From Alphaproteobacteria bacterium (lineage in GTDB: Bacteria; Pseudomonadota; Alphaproteobacteria; WRAU01; Hepatincolaceae): DNA of 37,853 nucleotides. Made by a program: the position numbers and the translations under genes. Below are positions 17,648 to 27,596 of the stretch, one piece after another (within the stretch, counting starts at the first letter, position 1; each line of letters opens with the position of its first letter). The stretch covers positions 1 through 37,853 of the forward strand of contig JAIRQL010000015.1 of assembly GCA_031256515.1 (NCBI GenBank). The letters run 5' to 3'. Below the pieces are notes generated by a model. It saw nothing but the letters and a program-made list of their open reading frames with translations. It made no database searches and was not told where the DNA came from.

Positions 17648-18433
17648 TTAATTAGTTGCTATATTTCTAGTTAATTCTTTAGAGTGGTTTGGCAAATGGC
17701 GATTAATTAATCGCAAAGATCTTCTATACCATTCGCTATGAGGATAGTTATATCCTAAAACTGAGGCTGCCCTAAAGGCTTCATCGTCTACACCCATTAA
17801 AAGCCACAAATAAACTAGCCTATACATGGCTTCTTGCACAAAAATTGTATCTGGAAAGCTATTAACCACATCTTGATACCTAGCTATAGCTGCAATATAG
17901 TTTCTTTGTTGTAAGTAAAAGAATCCTACCTGCATATTTCTTAAGGCTAGGTTATATTTAATAGCTTCAATACGATAATAGGCATCTTTTTCGTATTGAG
18001 TTCCTGCATATTTCTTATAAATATTGGCAAATAGGTTTAAAGCAGTAAGCGAATCTGTTTGATCGGTTTCAGAAGAATCCATCTGTTCGTAAGCCATTAA
18101 GGCTCGCATATAATTAGCCCAATCGGTATACTTATTAGCAACATAATACTTTAAAAAAGCATCAATGGTAACTTCTGCTGTAACATAATCGTTTTCTAGG
18201 TAGTTTATCCAAATTAAAAAAACTTGAGCCTCTATAGCTTCGTCTTTATAAGGAAAGTTATCGGATATTTGTTGAAAGGTTTTCTTAGCCTCAAACAAAT
18301 TTCCTTGATTAAATTTATTTAGAGCATTGGCATATAAATAATCAACATCCATCGTTGGCTCTTTCTGAAAAGAAGAACACGAGGCTACTACAGCAAACAA
18401 CAATAAAATTATGCTAATTTTTATTTTATTCAT
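17648..18433 (-). CDS. bamD: Outer membrane assembly lipoprotein BamD
   Basis: The lipoprotein component of the BAM complex that inserts beta-barrel proteins into the outer membrane. From the ATG at 18433 the protein begins MNKIKISIILLLFAVVASC, a lipoprotein signal with the lipidated Cys at residue 19; an ATG at 18475 is in frame but would put an unneeded 14-residue extension before the signal. After it come TPR-type helical repeats: YLYANALNKFNQGNLFEAKKTF, then AEVTIDAFLKYY, QRNYIAAIARYQDVVNSFP and AMYRLVYLWLLMG, in the spacing usual for BamD. Total 261 residues. It is followed closely by recN and has a good candidate promoter upstream. Confidence 0.92.
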   Translation of the reverse strand: MNKIKISIILLLFAVVASCSSFQKEPTMDVDYLYANALNKFNQGNLFEAKKTFQQISDNFPYKDEAIEAQVFLIWINYLENDYVTAEVTIDAFLKYYVANKYTDWANYMRALMAYEQMDSSETDQTDSLTALNLFANIYKKYAGTQYEKDAYYRIEAIKYNLALRNMQVGFFYLQQRNYIAAIARYQDVVNSFPDTIFVQEAMYRLVYLWLLMGVDDEAFRAASVLGYNYPHSEWYRRSLRLINRHLPNHSKELTRNIATN

Positions 18434-18539
18434 ATACAGTTTCAATTTTATAAATACAAAAATGTACTTAAACATTTTAAGCTACTAGCTAAAGCAACCA
18501 AGACTATTAACTTAAAATATTTAAGCACAAGCTATTTAT

Positions 18540-18568
18540 ATTGTATTTTAAATTACGATTATTAGCAA
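18540..18568 (-). promoter_or_regulatory. Candidate promoter for bamD-recN-ligA
   Basis: On the minus strand TTGCTA (18568-18563), a 17-bp spacer and TACAAT (18545-18540), in the 105-bp lpxC-bamD gap. No terminator was seen after lpxC, so read-through from the division cluster is also possible. Confidence 0.5.
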
Positions 18569-18580
18569 TTAATAAAACAA

Positions 18581-19498
18581 CTAATATTTTTCAGCAATAC
18601 CTCTAGCCGTAGCCACAAACAGTGGCATACTGCTGTAATCGGCTACTATTTCATAATTGCTAGCATCTTTAAAGATTTCTCTTAGTAATAAATTATTAGA
18701 TTCATGTCCGCATTTAATTCCGCTAAACTCACCTTGAATCTCATAACCACAAAGATATAAATCACCAAGTGCATCTAAAAGTTTATGTCTGGCAAATTCT
18801 TCTTTATATCGCAATCCCTCAGGATTAAGAACTGCTTCTTTTCCTACAACAATAGCATTATCTAAAGAACCACCTAGTGCTAACCCAGCCGATTGCAAAT
18901 AAGCAATTTCTTGCTCTAAACAAAATGTTCTAGCTTTAGAAATATCTTGATAGTAATCATCGTTATTAATATCAAAGCTATAATTTTGTTTACCAATTAC
19001 GGCATTATTAAATTCTATTTCTACATTTAAAACAAAGCTACTTTCATGGGGAACGATTTTAACTTCCCATTTATCGGTTTTTAAAGATACTGGTTTTAAA
19101 ATTTTAAGAACTTTTCTTGGCTCAGATAAATCAGCAATACCAACCTTACTAATTTCTTCAATAAAAACTCTAGCACTACCATCAAGGATAGGAACTTCAA
19201 ACGAATTTATTTCTATAAGTAAATTATTAATTTTTAAATAAGCCAAAGCCGACATTAAATGTTCTATAGTCCCAACTTTAGCACCTAAGTCGTTAATTAA
19301 CATGGTACAAAGTTTAGTATCTCTTACTAGATCGTATCTAGCTGGGATAATACTTTCTTCGTTATCTAAAATATCTACTCTTTTAAATACAATTCCACTA
19401 TCAGCAGGAGCAGGGATTAACTTCATATTAACAGTTTTACCTGAATGTAGACCGATTCCACTGATTTCTAAGATTTGTTTAATAGTTCTTTGATGCAT
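18581..19498 (-). CDS. lpxC: UDP-3-O-acyl-N-acetylglucosamine deacetylase
   Basis: Catalyses the committed step of lipid A synthesis in the cytoplasm. Zinc ligands are visible as His80 (TIEHLMSAL), His238 and Asp242 (FARHKLLDALGD), and His265 (KCGHES) matches the catalytic histidine, essentially the enterobacterial numbering. The start MHQRTIKQILEISGIGLHSG is typical, and the length of 305 residues is normal. Its presence indicates an LPS-bearing outer membrane. It lies 91 bp after ftsZ, as in other alphaproteobacteria; AGGAG precedes the ATG by about 14 nt, with AAAGAG closer. Confidence 0.96.
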   Translation of the reverse strand: MHQRTIKQILEISGIGLHSGKTVNMKLIPAPADSGIVFKRVDILDNEESIIPARYDLVRDTKLCTMLINDLGAKVGTIEHLMSALAYLKINNLLIEINSFEVPILDGSARVFIEEISKVGIADLSEPRKVLKILKPVSLKTDKWEVKIVPHESSFVLNVEIEFNNAVIGKQNYSFDINNDDYYQDISKARTFCLEQEIAYLQSAGLALGGSLDNAIVVGKEAVLNPEGLRYKEEFARHKLLDALGDLYLCGYEIQGEFSGIKCGHESNNLLLREIFKDASNYEIVADYSSMPLFVATARGIAEKY

Positions 19499-19589
19499 GT
19501 AATTTCTCTTTACTCCTAATTATTTATATAATAACAGAATAAAGAAATTTGTATTTTAAAAAACCCTAACAAATTATTACAAACAACTT

Positions 19590-21224
19590 TTACTTTTTTT
19601 TCTTTAAAAACGAAGGCAAATCAAAAAAGGATATATCTTTTTCTTCTCTATCTTGAGATTTCTGTACAAACTTATCTCTATTTTTAATTTGTAGTAGCTC
19701 TTCTTCGTTTACAACATTTCTTTTTTTAGCTTCTTCTTCGTGCTTATTTTTTTTAGCTATTAACTCAAAAAGACCAACTTCTTCATTTTCCTCAAAGAAT
19801 TCTTCATTTTTAAGGGCTTGCTTATCGGTTTTTTGTTTAGCATATTCAGCATCTCTTAAAGATTCTTGTTTAATTCTTTCTTCAAAAATTGGATCTTCTT
19901 CCTCAAAGTTTTCTTCTACGAAAACTTCCTCATCCTCAAAATCTTCTTCATCTTCTTGATGATTATTATTAAAGAAAGACACCGATTTTTGATAAGTAGA
20001 AACTTCAGCTTCTTTTTCTAACGGTTTTTTTACGGCTTCCACTTCTTTTTTAGGTGGTAAATCTTCTTTAGGTTTTACTACTTCTCTAGGCTTTCTTGTT
20101 GCTCTTGGTCTTTCAGTATTTTGCTCTCTGGTATTAGAATATACAGGTTGCGACGGTGTTTCTTCTTCCTCAACTTCTTCATTTTTTATAATAACCCTAG
20201 TAGTTGCTCTAGGAGGAATTACCATTGATGGTTTAAAATTAGTATCAAGCCCTGTGGCTACAACTGAAACTCTGATTTTATTACCCATATTTTCATCATA
20301 AACCGCACCAAAATTAATAAAGGCTTCTTCCGATAGCTCTAATTTAATGAGATTAATAATTGCATCAATCTCAATAAGGGTCATATCTTCGCCACCGGTA
20401 ATATTAATTAAGGCTCTTTTTGCTCCACGAATGCTTACTTCTTCTAAAAGTGGATTTAAAATCGCTGCTTTGGCTACCTTTTCGGCTCTATCATTACCTT
20501 CTGCCTCTGCTGCTCCAATCATGGTTCTACCAGTATTTTCAATAACTGAGCGAATATCATTAAAGTCTAGGTTAATTAAACCATTAGAAATTAGTAAATC
20601 GGTAATTGCTTTAACTCCAGAGTATAAAACACTATCGGTAACTCTAAAAGCATGGAGCATACTAGTATTAGGTTCAATAACTCTAAATAAGTTTTGGTTA
20701 GAAATTACCACAAGAGCATCTACAACTTTTTCTAGCTCTGAAACTCCTAATAAAGAAATATCAAGCCTTTGCGACCCTTCAAATTCAAAAGGTTTTGTAA
20801 TAAAAGCAATTGTTAAAATTCCCATATCTTTGGCAATTTTTGCAATAACTTGCGAAGCCCCAGTACCAGTACCACCACCCATACCACAGGTGATAAATAG
20901 CATATTAGTACCGTCTAAAGCATTTTTAATATCTTCGGTAGATTCCTCTGCTGCTGCAATACCAATTTCAGGTCTTGAACCTGCTCCTAAACCTTTGGTA
21001 ACTTTAGGTCCAATTTGGATTTTATTAGAACAAATAGATTTTTCAAGAGATTGGGAATCGGTATTAATTACTATGAATTTAACCCCTTGTAAATCCATGT
21101 TAATCATGTTATTAACGGCATTAGTTCCTGCTCCGCCAACTCCAATTACTGTAATTTTTGGCTTAAATACATCATCATTGGTAATATTATTAATTTCTTC
21201 AATTGATGTAAATTTTTTAACCAC
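19590..21224 (-). CDS. ftsZ: Cell division protein FtsZ
   Basis: The tubulin-like GTPase that forms the Z-ring. The GTP-binding tubulin signature GGGTGTG is at residues 116-122, after GVGGAGTNAVNNM. The globular part ends near residue 325. A long charged linker rich in Glu, Lys and Asp (about 345-525) is followed by the C-terminal peptide FFDLPSFLKKKK, which should bind FtsA and other partners. At 544 residues it is long because of the linker, a common alphaproteobacterial feature. The start codon is GTG at 21224 with a very strong AGGAGGAG 6 nt upstream, overlapping the ftsA stop codon, suggesting high expression. Confidence 0.97.
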   Translation of the reverse strand: MVKKFTSIEEINNITNDDVFKPKITVIGVGGAGTNAVNNMINMDLQGVKFIVINTDSQSLEKSICSNKIQIGPKVTKGLGAGSRPEIGIAAAEESTEDIKNALDGTNMLFITCGMGGGTGTGASQVIAKIAKDMGILTIAFITKPFEFEGSQRLDISLLGVSELEKVVDALVVISNQNLFRVIEPNTSMLHAFRVTDSVLYSGVKAITDLLISNGLINLDFNDIRSVIENTGRTMIGAAEAEGNDRAEKVAKAAILNPLLEEVSIRGAKRALINITGGEDMTLIEIDAIINLIKLELSEEAFINFGAVYDENMGNKIRVSVVATGLDTNFKPSMVIPPRATTRVIIKNEEVEEEETPSQPVYSNTREQNTERPRATRKPREVVKPKEDLPPKKEVEAVKKPLEKEAEVSTYQKSVSFFNNNHQEDEEDFEDEEVFVEENFEEEDPIFEERIKQESLRDAEYAKQKTDKQALKNEEFFEENEEVGLFELIAKKNKHEEEAKKRNVVNEEELLQIKNRDKFVQKSQDREEKDISFFDLPSFLKKKK

Positions 21225-21236
21225 AATAAACTCCTC

Positions 21237-22430
21237 CTAATATAGTAAATCTTTGAGTTTTTTAGATAATATTTTTAATGTTTTTTCAGTTTTATAATTC
21301 TTAAGGTAATACTTTATAATACTTAAAGCCGCAACACTTTCTAGCGGTTTAACTAGGTCTGTTTTTTCAGCCCTTAGTTTATTAATTAACATTAGATTAG
21401 AGTTCATTTGTTCCTCAAAGCGAGTATTTAGCTTAATTAAGTTAGAGCATTCACCAATAATACTAATATTAATTATACTATTCATATTTATATGTTTACA
21501 TTCTAGCATTATTAATTTAAAAAAAGAAGTAATCACTTCGTTTAACTCATTATTTATACTGTTGCTAGATAATTTAACCTCGTTATTATTAAAATTAAAC
21601 TTAACAATTTTATCTTTAATTGTAGCAAAAGACATATCATAGATTCCTTTTTCCTCTAAAATATTGCCAACTACTCCTAAATTTTTTAAGGCAGTATTTA
21701 AAATATTATTAATCCCTTGATTCATCTCTTTATGATAAATCACCTTAGATTTATTTGAAATACTAATATTGGTAGTAGTAGCATCAATAGCAATAAATAG
21801 AGCTAAATCAGGACTATTAACATCAAGCAAATAAGGTAAAGCTACACTAGGATGAATTATTGCTAATAAATTAATTGATAAATACTCAAATAAATTTAAA
21901 AGGTTAATAATATACGGTTCAAAGCATTTGATAATCGTTATATCTGTATGTAAAGCAGAAGCATACATGCCCTCAGGATTATCAACTTTTTTGCCATCTA
22001 AAAAAATATCACCATGCTGAACACTTATAATTACATTATCTAAATTACCATACAAAGAGTACTCATTACTATCTTTAAGTTTATCTAGATCTTGCCTAGT
22101 AATTTCACGATTGAAAGTTTTAACCACAGGATAATTAATAATGCTAGTTTTATCTCTTGGTACTGAAACTATCACATCTACAATTCTAGCTTTAGCAGTT
22201 TTTTCGGCAAGTTGTAAAAGGTCCGATAAACAACTGCTAGCCTCAGCTAAATTTATTACAGCACCTTTTTCAAACCCTCTTGTAAAAACTGATTCAATAC
22301 TTAAAAGTTGATAGTCATCATTATCAAAAACACGATAAATTAAACAAAAAGTTCTAATATCGCCAATATCAATTACAGCAACAATATTTGCAGCTAAATT
22401 TTTTTTGATGGTTTTAAGGGTTTTTATCAT
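21237..22430 (-). CDS. ftsA: Cell division protein FtsA
   Basis: An actin-fold ATPase that tethers FtsZ to the membrane. The call rests on position (between ftsQ and ftsZ), length (397 residues) and visible features: a phosphate-1-like AVIDIGDIRTFCLIY near the N-terminus, a 1C-type region with VIVSVPR, and the C-terminal amphipathic helix TLKILSKKLKDLLY expected for membrane binding. The sequence is fairly divergent and low-complexity compared with the other dcw proteins. Gaps are 12 bp on both sides, so it is co-transcribed with ftsQ and ftsZ. Confidence 0.9.
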   Translation of the reverse strand: MIKTLKTIKKNLAANIVAVIDIGDIRTFCLIYRVFDNDDYQLLSIESVFTRGFEKGAVINLAEASSCLSDLLQLAEKTAKARIVDVIVSVPRDKTSIINYPVVKTFNREITRQDLDKLKDSNEYSLYGNLDNVIISVQHGDIFLDGKKVDNPEGMYASALHTDITIIKCFEPYIINLLNLFEYLSINLLAIIHPSVALPYLLDVNSPDLALFIAIDATTTNISISNKSKVIYHKEMNQGINNILNTALKNLGVVGNILEEKGIYDMSFATIKDKIVKFNFNNNEVKLSSNSINNELNEVITSFFKLIMLECKHINMNSIINISIIGECSNLIKLNTRFEEQMNSNLMLINKLRAEKTDLVKPLESVAALSIIKYYLKNYKTEKTLKILSKKLKDLLY

Positions 22431-22442
22431 AATTTTTCAACC

Positions 22443-23156
22443 CTATTTTACTTGAATAAATAGTTTATTAATAGCGGTAGCATCAATATAATCTAAATTT
22501 TTATCTAAAAAATTATACTTTTTATTAAGATTTAAAAAGGTTGTATAGGCTTTTATCATATTTTCTTCAGGTAAGCGAATAACCAAGCCATTTTTAAGGA
22601 TAATATCCCAGCGATAGCCATTATATCTAAGGGTTTTTATTTCTTTTAGAATGTTTAAATCTTGATAGATTAAAAACCGCAATTTATGAGAATTTTTTAA
22701 GGCGATACTACCCTTTTCTATGGTTATTAAATCTTCCAAAGGAAAATTTAATTTAACTTGGCTTTGAGTATCATCAGAGGTGATTAGTTTATAGTTATTA
22801 TCATCATTTAGCCATAAAAAATAAGGGTTAATCTCCATTATAGTAATGATAATTTCACCACTTAAATTTCTACTAACCGCCGATTTATAAACCCAAGGCA
22901 TAGAATTAAGATATAACCTTAAGTTCTCTAAATCAACTGACATTACTTTTTCATCACGAAGAAAAGCAAGGCTTTTCATTATTTCTTGCTTTACCTCAGG
23001 CGAAGCTCCATTAATAACTACATTATTAACGGGGATTACTTTAACAAAATTAAAAATCTTAACAGATAAAACTAAGCAAAACGAAACAATAAGAATACTA
23101 AAGACAATAACTAATGTGGCTTGAATTTTGCTATAGCTAAAAATTTTTATTTTCAC
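22443..23156 (-). CDS. ftsQ: Cell division protein FtsQ
   Basis: A bitopic divisome protein that links early and late division proteins. The 237 residues comprise a short basic cytoplasmic tail, one membrane segment (about 12-37) and a POTRA domain (NVVINGASPEVKQEIMKSL), followed by the FtsQ beta-domain (LPWVYKSAV-like NSMPWVYKSAVSRNLSGEIIITIME). The N-terminal tail is shorter than in many free-living alphaproteobacteria. The start is GTG at 23156 with AGGA upstream. It lies between ddl and ftsA, as expected. Confidence 0.92.
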   Translation of the reverse strand: MKIKIFSYSKIQATLVIVFSILIVSFCLVLSVKIFNFVKVIPVNNVVINGASPEVKQEIMKSLAFLRDEKVMSVDLENLRLYLNSMPWVYKSAVSRNLSGEIIITIMEINPYFLWLNDDNNYKLITSDDTQSQVKLNFPLEDLITIEKGSIALKNSHKLRFLIYQDLNILKEIKTLRYNGYRWDIILKNGLVIRLPEENMIKAYTTFLNLNKKYNFLDKNLDYIDATAINKLFIQVK

Positions 23157-23221
23157 TTTAATAAAAATATCCTAAAAATATGCTCTTAGCAAAATTCTAC
23201 CACAAAATAATAAATAAATTA

Positions 23222-24133
23222 TTAATCATCGTATTTTGCAAAGCTAACTAATTTCGCACATAAAGAGGGGAAGTCTATCCCTAAATATTGTGCTTGTTCT
23301 GGCAATAACGATGTTTTTGTCATCCCTGGTTGGTTATTAACTTCTAGTAAATAAGGGATATTTTCTTCTTTATTGTAGATAAAATCTATCCTCACTGCTC
23401 CACGACATTGTAAAATATTATAAATTTTTAAAGCATGGGCTTTAATTTGATTCTGCACTGCTATTTCTAAATTTGCAGGCACTATGTGTTTTGAACCACC
23501 ACTAGCATATTTAGATTCATAATCATAAAAATTATTAATCGGGATAATCTCGGTAATTGCTAAATTTTCTCCGTTTAATACTCCTGTAGTAAGCTCTACA
23601 CCTTTAATGTACTCTTCTATCATCACTTGTGAAAAATTTTGCATTTTAGCAATTGCCTCTGCTAGTTCTTCCTTAGTATTTACCAAATAAATACCCACAC
23701 TAGAACCTTCGTCTATAGGCTTAATTACCATAGGATACTTTATTGCTACATCATTAACATTAAAAGTTTTAGGGTTAAAACTTTGATGCAAGGCAACAGG
23801 AACACCAACACTTTTAGCGATTTCTTTAGTAATAATTTTATTCATGGCAATGCTAGAGGTTAAAACCCCACTATGAGTATAAGGAATTCTCATTAAATCT
23901 AAAACTGCTTGCACTCTACCATCTTCACCAAATTTACCATGCAGAGCATTAAAAATAACAATATCTTTATTATTATTTAAAAAATTTATGAAAGAGAAAA
24001 TATCTTCGGTTAAAATATATTTTTCCACAGTAAATTCTTTACGGCTACTTAAAGCCTCATAAATAGCCTGCCCTGTGTTTAGTGAAACTTCTTTTTCTGA
24101 GGATATTCCTCCCATTAAAACTACAACTTTCAT
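23222..24133 (-). CDS. ddl: D-alanine--D-alanine ligase
   Basis: Joins two D-alanines for the peptidoglycan stem peptide, using ATP. The 303-residue ATP-grasp enzyme has VVVLMGGISSEKEVSLNTG at the N-terminus, HGKFGEDGRVQAVLDL (65-80), YTHSGVLTSSIAMNK, VIKPIDEGSSVGI for ATP binding, and the Mg-binding end LLEVNNQPGMT. It corresponds to DdlB of dcw clusters. Gaps of 12 bp to murB and 65 bp to ftsQ support one transcription unit. Confidence 0.96.
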   Translation of the reverse strand: MKVVVLMGGISSEKEVSLNTGQAIYEALSSRKEFTVEKYILTEDIFSFINFLNNNKDIVIFNALHGKFGEDGRVQAVLDLMRIPYTHSGVLTSSIAMNKIITKEIAKSVGVPVALHQSFNPKTFNVNDVAIKYPMVIKPIDEGSSVGIYLVNTKEELAEAIAKMQNFSQVMIEEYIKGVELTTGVLNGENLAITEIIPINNFYDYESKYASGGSKHIVPANLEIAVQNQIKAHALKIYNILQCRGAVRIDFIYNKEENIPYLLEVNNQPGMTKTSLLPEQAQYLGIDFPSLCAKLVSFAKYDD

Positions 24134-24145
24134 CTATATATTACC

Positions 24146-25048
24146 TTATTTAATAAATTTAATTTCTTGATGTAATTCAATACCAAACTCTGCTTTTACC
24201 CTATTTTGAGCCTCAGCAATTAGTTTTTCAATATCTTCTGCTACCGCATTACCATAGTTAATAATAAAATTACAATGCTTTTCCGAAAATCCCGCATCGC
24301 CAATTTTATAACCTCGCAATCCTACTTTATCTATTAATTGCCAAGCCTTATAACCATGTGGATTATTTTCTTTAGGATTAGCAAAAGTTGAACCCCCTGT
24401 TAAAACTTTTTTAGGCTGAGTATCATTTCTTTTGATTTTTATATCTTCTAATTTTTGTTTAATATTTTCAAGGTTATCTTCGTATCCTTGCATAATACTA
24501 GAAATAAAAATCAATGGTTCTTTAAGAGAATTTTTACGATAAGAAAATCCTAAATCTTCTTTAGCTAAATTAAGAATATCGCCATTAAGATTAAGAGCTT
24601 TTACCGAAACACAAATATCGCAAAACTCCCGACCAAAGCTCCCCGCATTCATAGAAATCGCCCCACCAATATTACCAGGAATACCCGAAAGGAACTCAAA
24701 ACCTCCTTGTGGTGGATTTCCTCTGAGAGCTAAATTAGAAACAGAAATATTTAAAGCTCCACTTTCAGCAAATATTTTACCATCTTCTAAAAAGCTACAA
24801 TTATCAAAATTATTGAGCTTAATTACAACTCCTGCAACTCCACTATCGCTAATTAAAACATTAGAACCTGCTCCTAAAATAGTAATTGGCAAGTTTTGGG
24901 GTTTGTTTTTTAAAAAGAAAATTAAATCATCAATATCTTGTGGCGAAAAAAAATGCTCAGCATCCCCACCTATTTTAAACCAATTAAGATTTTTCAAAGG
25001 ATAATTACTTTTAAATACTCCTTTTAAATTAGAGATAAAGTCTTGCAT
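24146..25048 (-). CDS. murB: UDP-N-acetylmuramate dehydrogenase
   Basis: A FAD enzyme reducing UDP-N-acetylenolpyruvylglucosamine to UDP-N-acetylmuramate with NADPH. Motifs are LNWFKIGGDAEHFF (FAD domain), ITILGAGSNVLISDSGV, GFEFLSGIPGNIGGAISMNAG, the active-site SFAN-type region GGSTFANP, and a C-terminal CNFIINYGNAVAEDI. The shape fits type II MurB (300 residues). It starts 2 bp after the murC stop, so the pair is translationally coupled. Confidence 0.96.
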   Translation of the reverse strand: MQDFISNLKGVFKSNYPLKNLNWFKIGGDAEHFFSPQDIDDLIFFLKNKPQNLPITILGAGSNVLISDSGVAGVVIKLNNFDNCSFLEDGKIFAESGALNISVSNLALRGNPPQGGFEFLSGIPGNIGGAISMNAGSFGREFCDICVSVKALNLNGDILNLAKEDLGFSYRKNSLKEPLIFISSIMQGYEDNLENIKQKLEDIKIKRNDTQPKKVLTGGSTFANPKENNPHGYKAWQLIDKVGLRGYKIGDAGFSEKHCNFIINYGNAVAEDIEKLIAEAQNRVKAEFGIELHQEIKFIK

Positions 25049-25050
25049 AA

Positions 25051-26472
25051 TTATTTATTATTACTCATTTTATTAAAAACTCGTTGAGCAATGTTAGTAA
25101 TATCTCCTGCTCCCATAAAAAGAGACATCTCTATTTTATTATTAGCTAATATCTCGGTAAGTTTATCTACTAGCTCAGCTTCTTTAACATATATAACATT
25201 TTTATGCCCGTAGTTTTGAATTCCTACCACTAAGTTTTCAGCACTATAACCTTCTATAGGTTCTTCACCTGCTTTATAAACATCTAAGATAATTACAAAA
25301 TCTGAACCATTAAAGCATTTGCAAAAATTCTCAAAGTGATCTCTTAATCTTGTGTATCTATGAGGCTGTACTATTGAGATTATTTTAGCATCTTCTTTTT
25401 TTAATTTATTAGCAGCATTAATCACTGCTTCTATTTCAGAAGGATGGTGAGCATAATCATCTATAAATACTGTTTCACCAACTGAACCAATATTCGTAAA
25501 CCTTCTATTAACTCCTTTAAATTCTTTCAGAGCCTCTTTAATTGTATCTTCTTCTATACCAATATTTTCTGATACAACAATCGCTGCTGTAGCATTTAAA
25601 ACATTGTGAACTCCAAACATCGGCAAGTAAAAACCTTTTCTTATTTTTTCAACACCTTTAATATTAGATTCCACATCAAAGGAAACTCCCTGATTACTAT
25701 AATCAATATTAACGATACGATAATCTGCCTGTGGCGATACTCCATAAGTAATAATTTTTCTTTGTTTTACAAAAGGTAGAATATCTTGTACTCCAGAGTT
25801 ATCAATACACAAAACCGAAAAACCTACAAAAGGGATACTATTGATAAACCTTACAAAATCGCTTTTAAGTTTACCGTAAGTACCATAATGCTCCATGTGT
25901 TCTTCTTCAATATTGGTTACTACCGAAATTGTAGCTGGCAGGTCTAAGAAAGAACCATCAGATTCATCACTTTCAGCCACTAGCCAATTACTATCACCAA
26001 AGCGAGAATTTTGCCCCCAAGAATTAACAATACCGCCAATTATTGCAGTAGGGTCTAATTTAGCATAGTGCATAATATGTGATATTAATGAGGTAGTCGT
26101 GGTTTTACCATGAGTTCCTGCTACGGCAATACTCCATTTAAAGCGCATAAGTTCAGCTAGCATTTTAGAACGTTTAAAAATTGGAATCCCCAAACGAACT
26201 GCTTCAACATATTCTTCGTTATCTTCTTTAATTGCTGAAGAAACAACTAAAATATCAGCATTTTTAATATTTTCTTTTTGCTGACCTATAGCAATTTCTA
26301 CTCCTCTTTTTCTTAACCTTTCAATAATAGAATTTTCTTTAATATCGCTACCTTGAACATTGTAGCCTAAATTTAAAAATAATTCGGCTAAGCCACTCAT
26401 ACCAATACCACCAATCCCTGTAAAAAATATGTTTTTAACTGAAGAAAATGGTGTTTGTAATAAATCTTTCAT
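25051..26472 (-). CDS. murC: UDP-N-acetylmuramate--L-alanine ligase
   Basis: Adds L-alanine to UDP-MurNAc, the first amino acid of the stem peptide. The 473 residues have the Mur-ligase N-terminal Rossmann motif GIGGIGMSGLAE, the ATP-binding GTHGKTTTT (119-127), AESDESDGSF, and the C-terminal DDYAHHPSE. Only 3 bp separate it from murG. Confidence 0.97.
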   Translation of the reverse strand: MKDLLQTPFSSVKNIFFTGIGGIGMSGLAELFLNLGYNVQGSDIKENSIIERLRKRGVEIAIGQQKENIKNADILVVSSAIKEDNEEYVEAVRLGIPIFKRSKMLAELMRFKWSIAVAGTHGKTTTTSLISHIMHYAKLDPTAIIGGIVNSWGQNSRFGDSNWLVAESDESDGSFLDLPATISVVTNIEEEHMEHYGTYGKLKSDFVRFINSIPFVGFSVLCIDNSGVQDILPFVKQRKIITYGVSPQADYRIVNIDYSNQGVSFDVESNIKGVEKIRKGFYLPMFGVHNVLNATAAIVVSENIGIEEDTIKEALKEFKGVNRRFTNIGSVGETVFIDDYAHHPSEIEAVINAANKLKKEDAKIISIVQPHRYTRLRDHFENFCKCFNGSDFVIILDVYKAGEEPIEGYSAENLVVGIQNYGHKNVIYVKEAELVDKLTEILANNKIEMSLFMGAGDITNIAQRVFNKMSNNK

Positions 26473-26475
26473 AAT

Positions 26476-27558
26476 CTACCCAATAATATCTGCTATAATT
26501 TTTTTGAATTTTTCGGTGGAGTTTATACTGCCACTAATTTTTGAAATTTCTTCTCTTTCCTTAAGAAATTCTTTATCATCAAGAGTTTTTTTAATAATAT
26601 TTTGTAATACATCCACATCAAAATCTTTTTCTAGAGTATAGTCTGCCCCTGAATGTAGCTTAGCATTGATAGCATTTAGTTCTTGATGATTCTCTGCGGC
26701 TAAAGCATAAGGAATATAAAAAGCATACCTCCCCATAGTGTTAATTTCGGCAATACTAGAAGACCCCGCCCTTGCAATTACTAAGTTAGATTCCCATAAG
26801 ATTTCAGCAATATTGCTAAAAAATGGTTTAATTGTATAATCAACCTTAGTTTTTTTCCACTTATCTTCGGTTTGCTCTATTAACTCTTCACGACACTGAT
26901 GATAAACAGTTATTTTTTTCTGCTCTTCTTCACTTAATTTCATAAAAGCTAGGGGAATAGTATCAGAGAAAATTTTTGCTCCGAGTGAACCCCCTAAAAT
27001 AAGAACAGTAAATTTATTAGAGGTTTCTTCTTTTTGTTTATTTCTAAAGAAAATAAATTCTTTACGAACTGGCAAACCCACTAGTTCGGTTTTTATATTA
27101 CTTGGGATATTTTTAGTATCTGGAAAAGTTGTAGCAATAACTTTAGCGAATTTTAAAAATAATTTATGAGCTTTACCTAAAGTTGCATTTTGCTCGTGCA
27201 TAACTATGGGTATTCTTAAAATTATACTGGCAAAAACTGTAGGGATTGAAGAGTATCCGCCAAAGCTAATTAGTATACTTGGACGGTGTTTTAAAAAGTG
27301 AGTAAGAGATTGAAAAAATCCGACTTTAATAGTTGAAATCATTTTAATAATATGCCATAAAGATTTCTTTTTAAACCCTAATGAAGCTATTTGATATACT
27401 TTTGCATTTTTATCCCAAATATGCTTATACTTGTAGGCTCTTTTATCTAAAAAAACGAAAACATTATAATCCTCTTTCAAAAAGGCATCACATAATGCTT
27501 TAGCTGGGAAATAATGCCCTCCAGTACCGCCTGTGGTGATTGCTATTGTTTTCTTCAA
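26476..27558 (-). CDS. murG: Lipid II synthase MurG (GlcNAc transferase)
   Basis: Transfers GlcNAc from UDP-GlcNAc to lipid I on the cytoplasmic face of the membrane, making lipid II. It is a GT-B fold protein of 360 residues with the glycine-rich loop TTGGTGGHYFPA at the N-terminus, FGGYSSIP, HEQNATLGKAHK, the second loop GGSLGAKIF, and ARAGSSSIAEI in the UDP-GlcNAc site. The C-terminal part is Lys/Glu-rich. It lies between ftsW and murC, as expected. Confidence 0.96.
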   Translation of the reverse strand: MKKTIAITTGGTGGHYFPAKALCDAFLKEDYNVFVFLDKRAYKYKHIWDKNAKVYQIASLGFKKKSLWHIIKMISTIKVGFFQSLTHFLKHRPSILISFGGYSSIPTVFASIILRIPIVMHEQNATLGKAHKLFLKFAKVIATTFPDTKNIPSNIKTELVGLPVRKEFIFFRNKQKEETSNKFTVLILGGSLGAKIFSDTIPLAFMKLSEEEQKKITVYHQCREELIEQTEDKWKKTKVDYTIKPFFSNIAEILWESNLVIARAGSSSIAEINTMGRYAFYIPYALAAENHQELNAINAKLHSGADYTLEKDFDVDVLQNIIKKTLDDKEFLKEREEISKISGSINSTEKFKKIIADIIG

Positions 27559-27596
27559 ATCTATTCTTCCGTATTTATTCTTAAAAATTTCACTTA

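Noticed and set aside
20347-21240. 297-codon open frame on the plus strand
   Set aside because: It lies antisense to ftsZ over its whole length, has no ribosome binding site and no recognisable protein features; ftsZ is certain.
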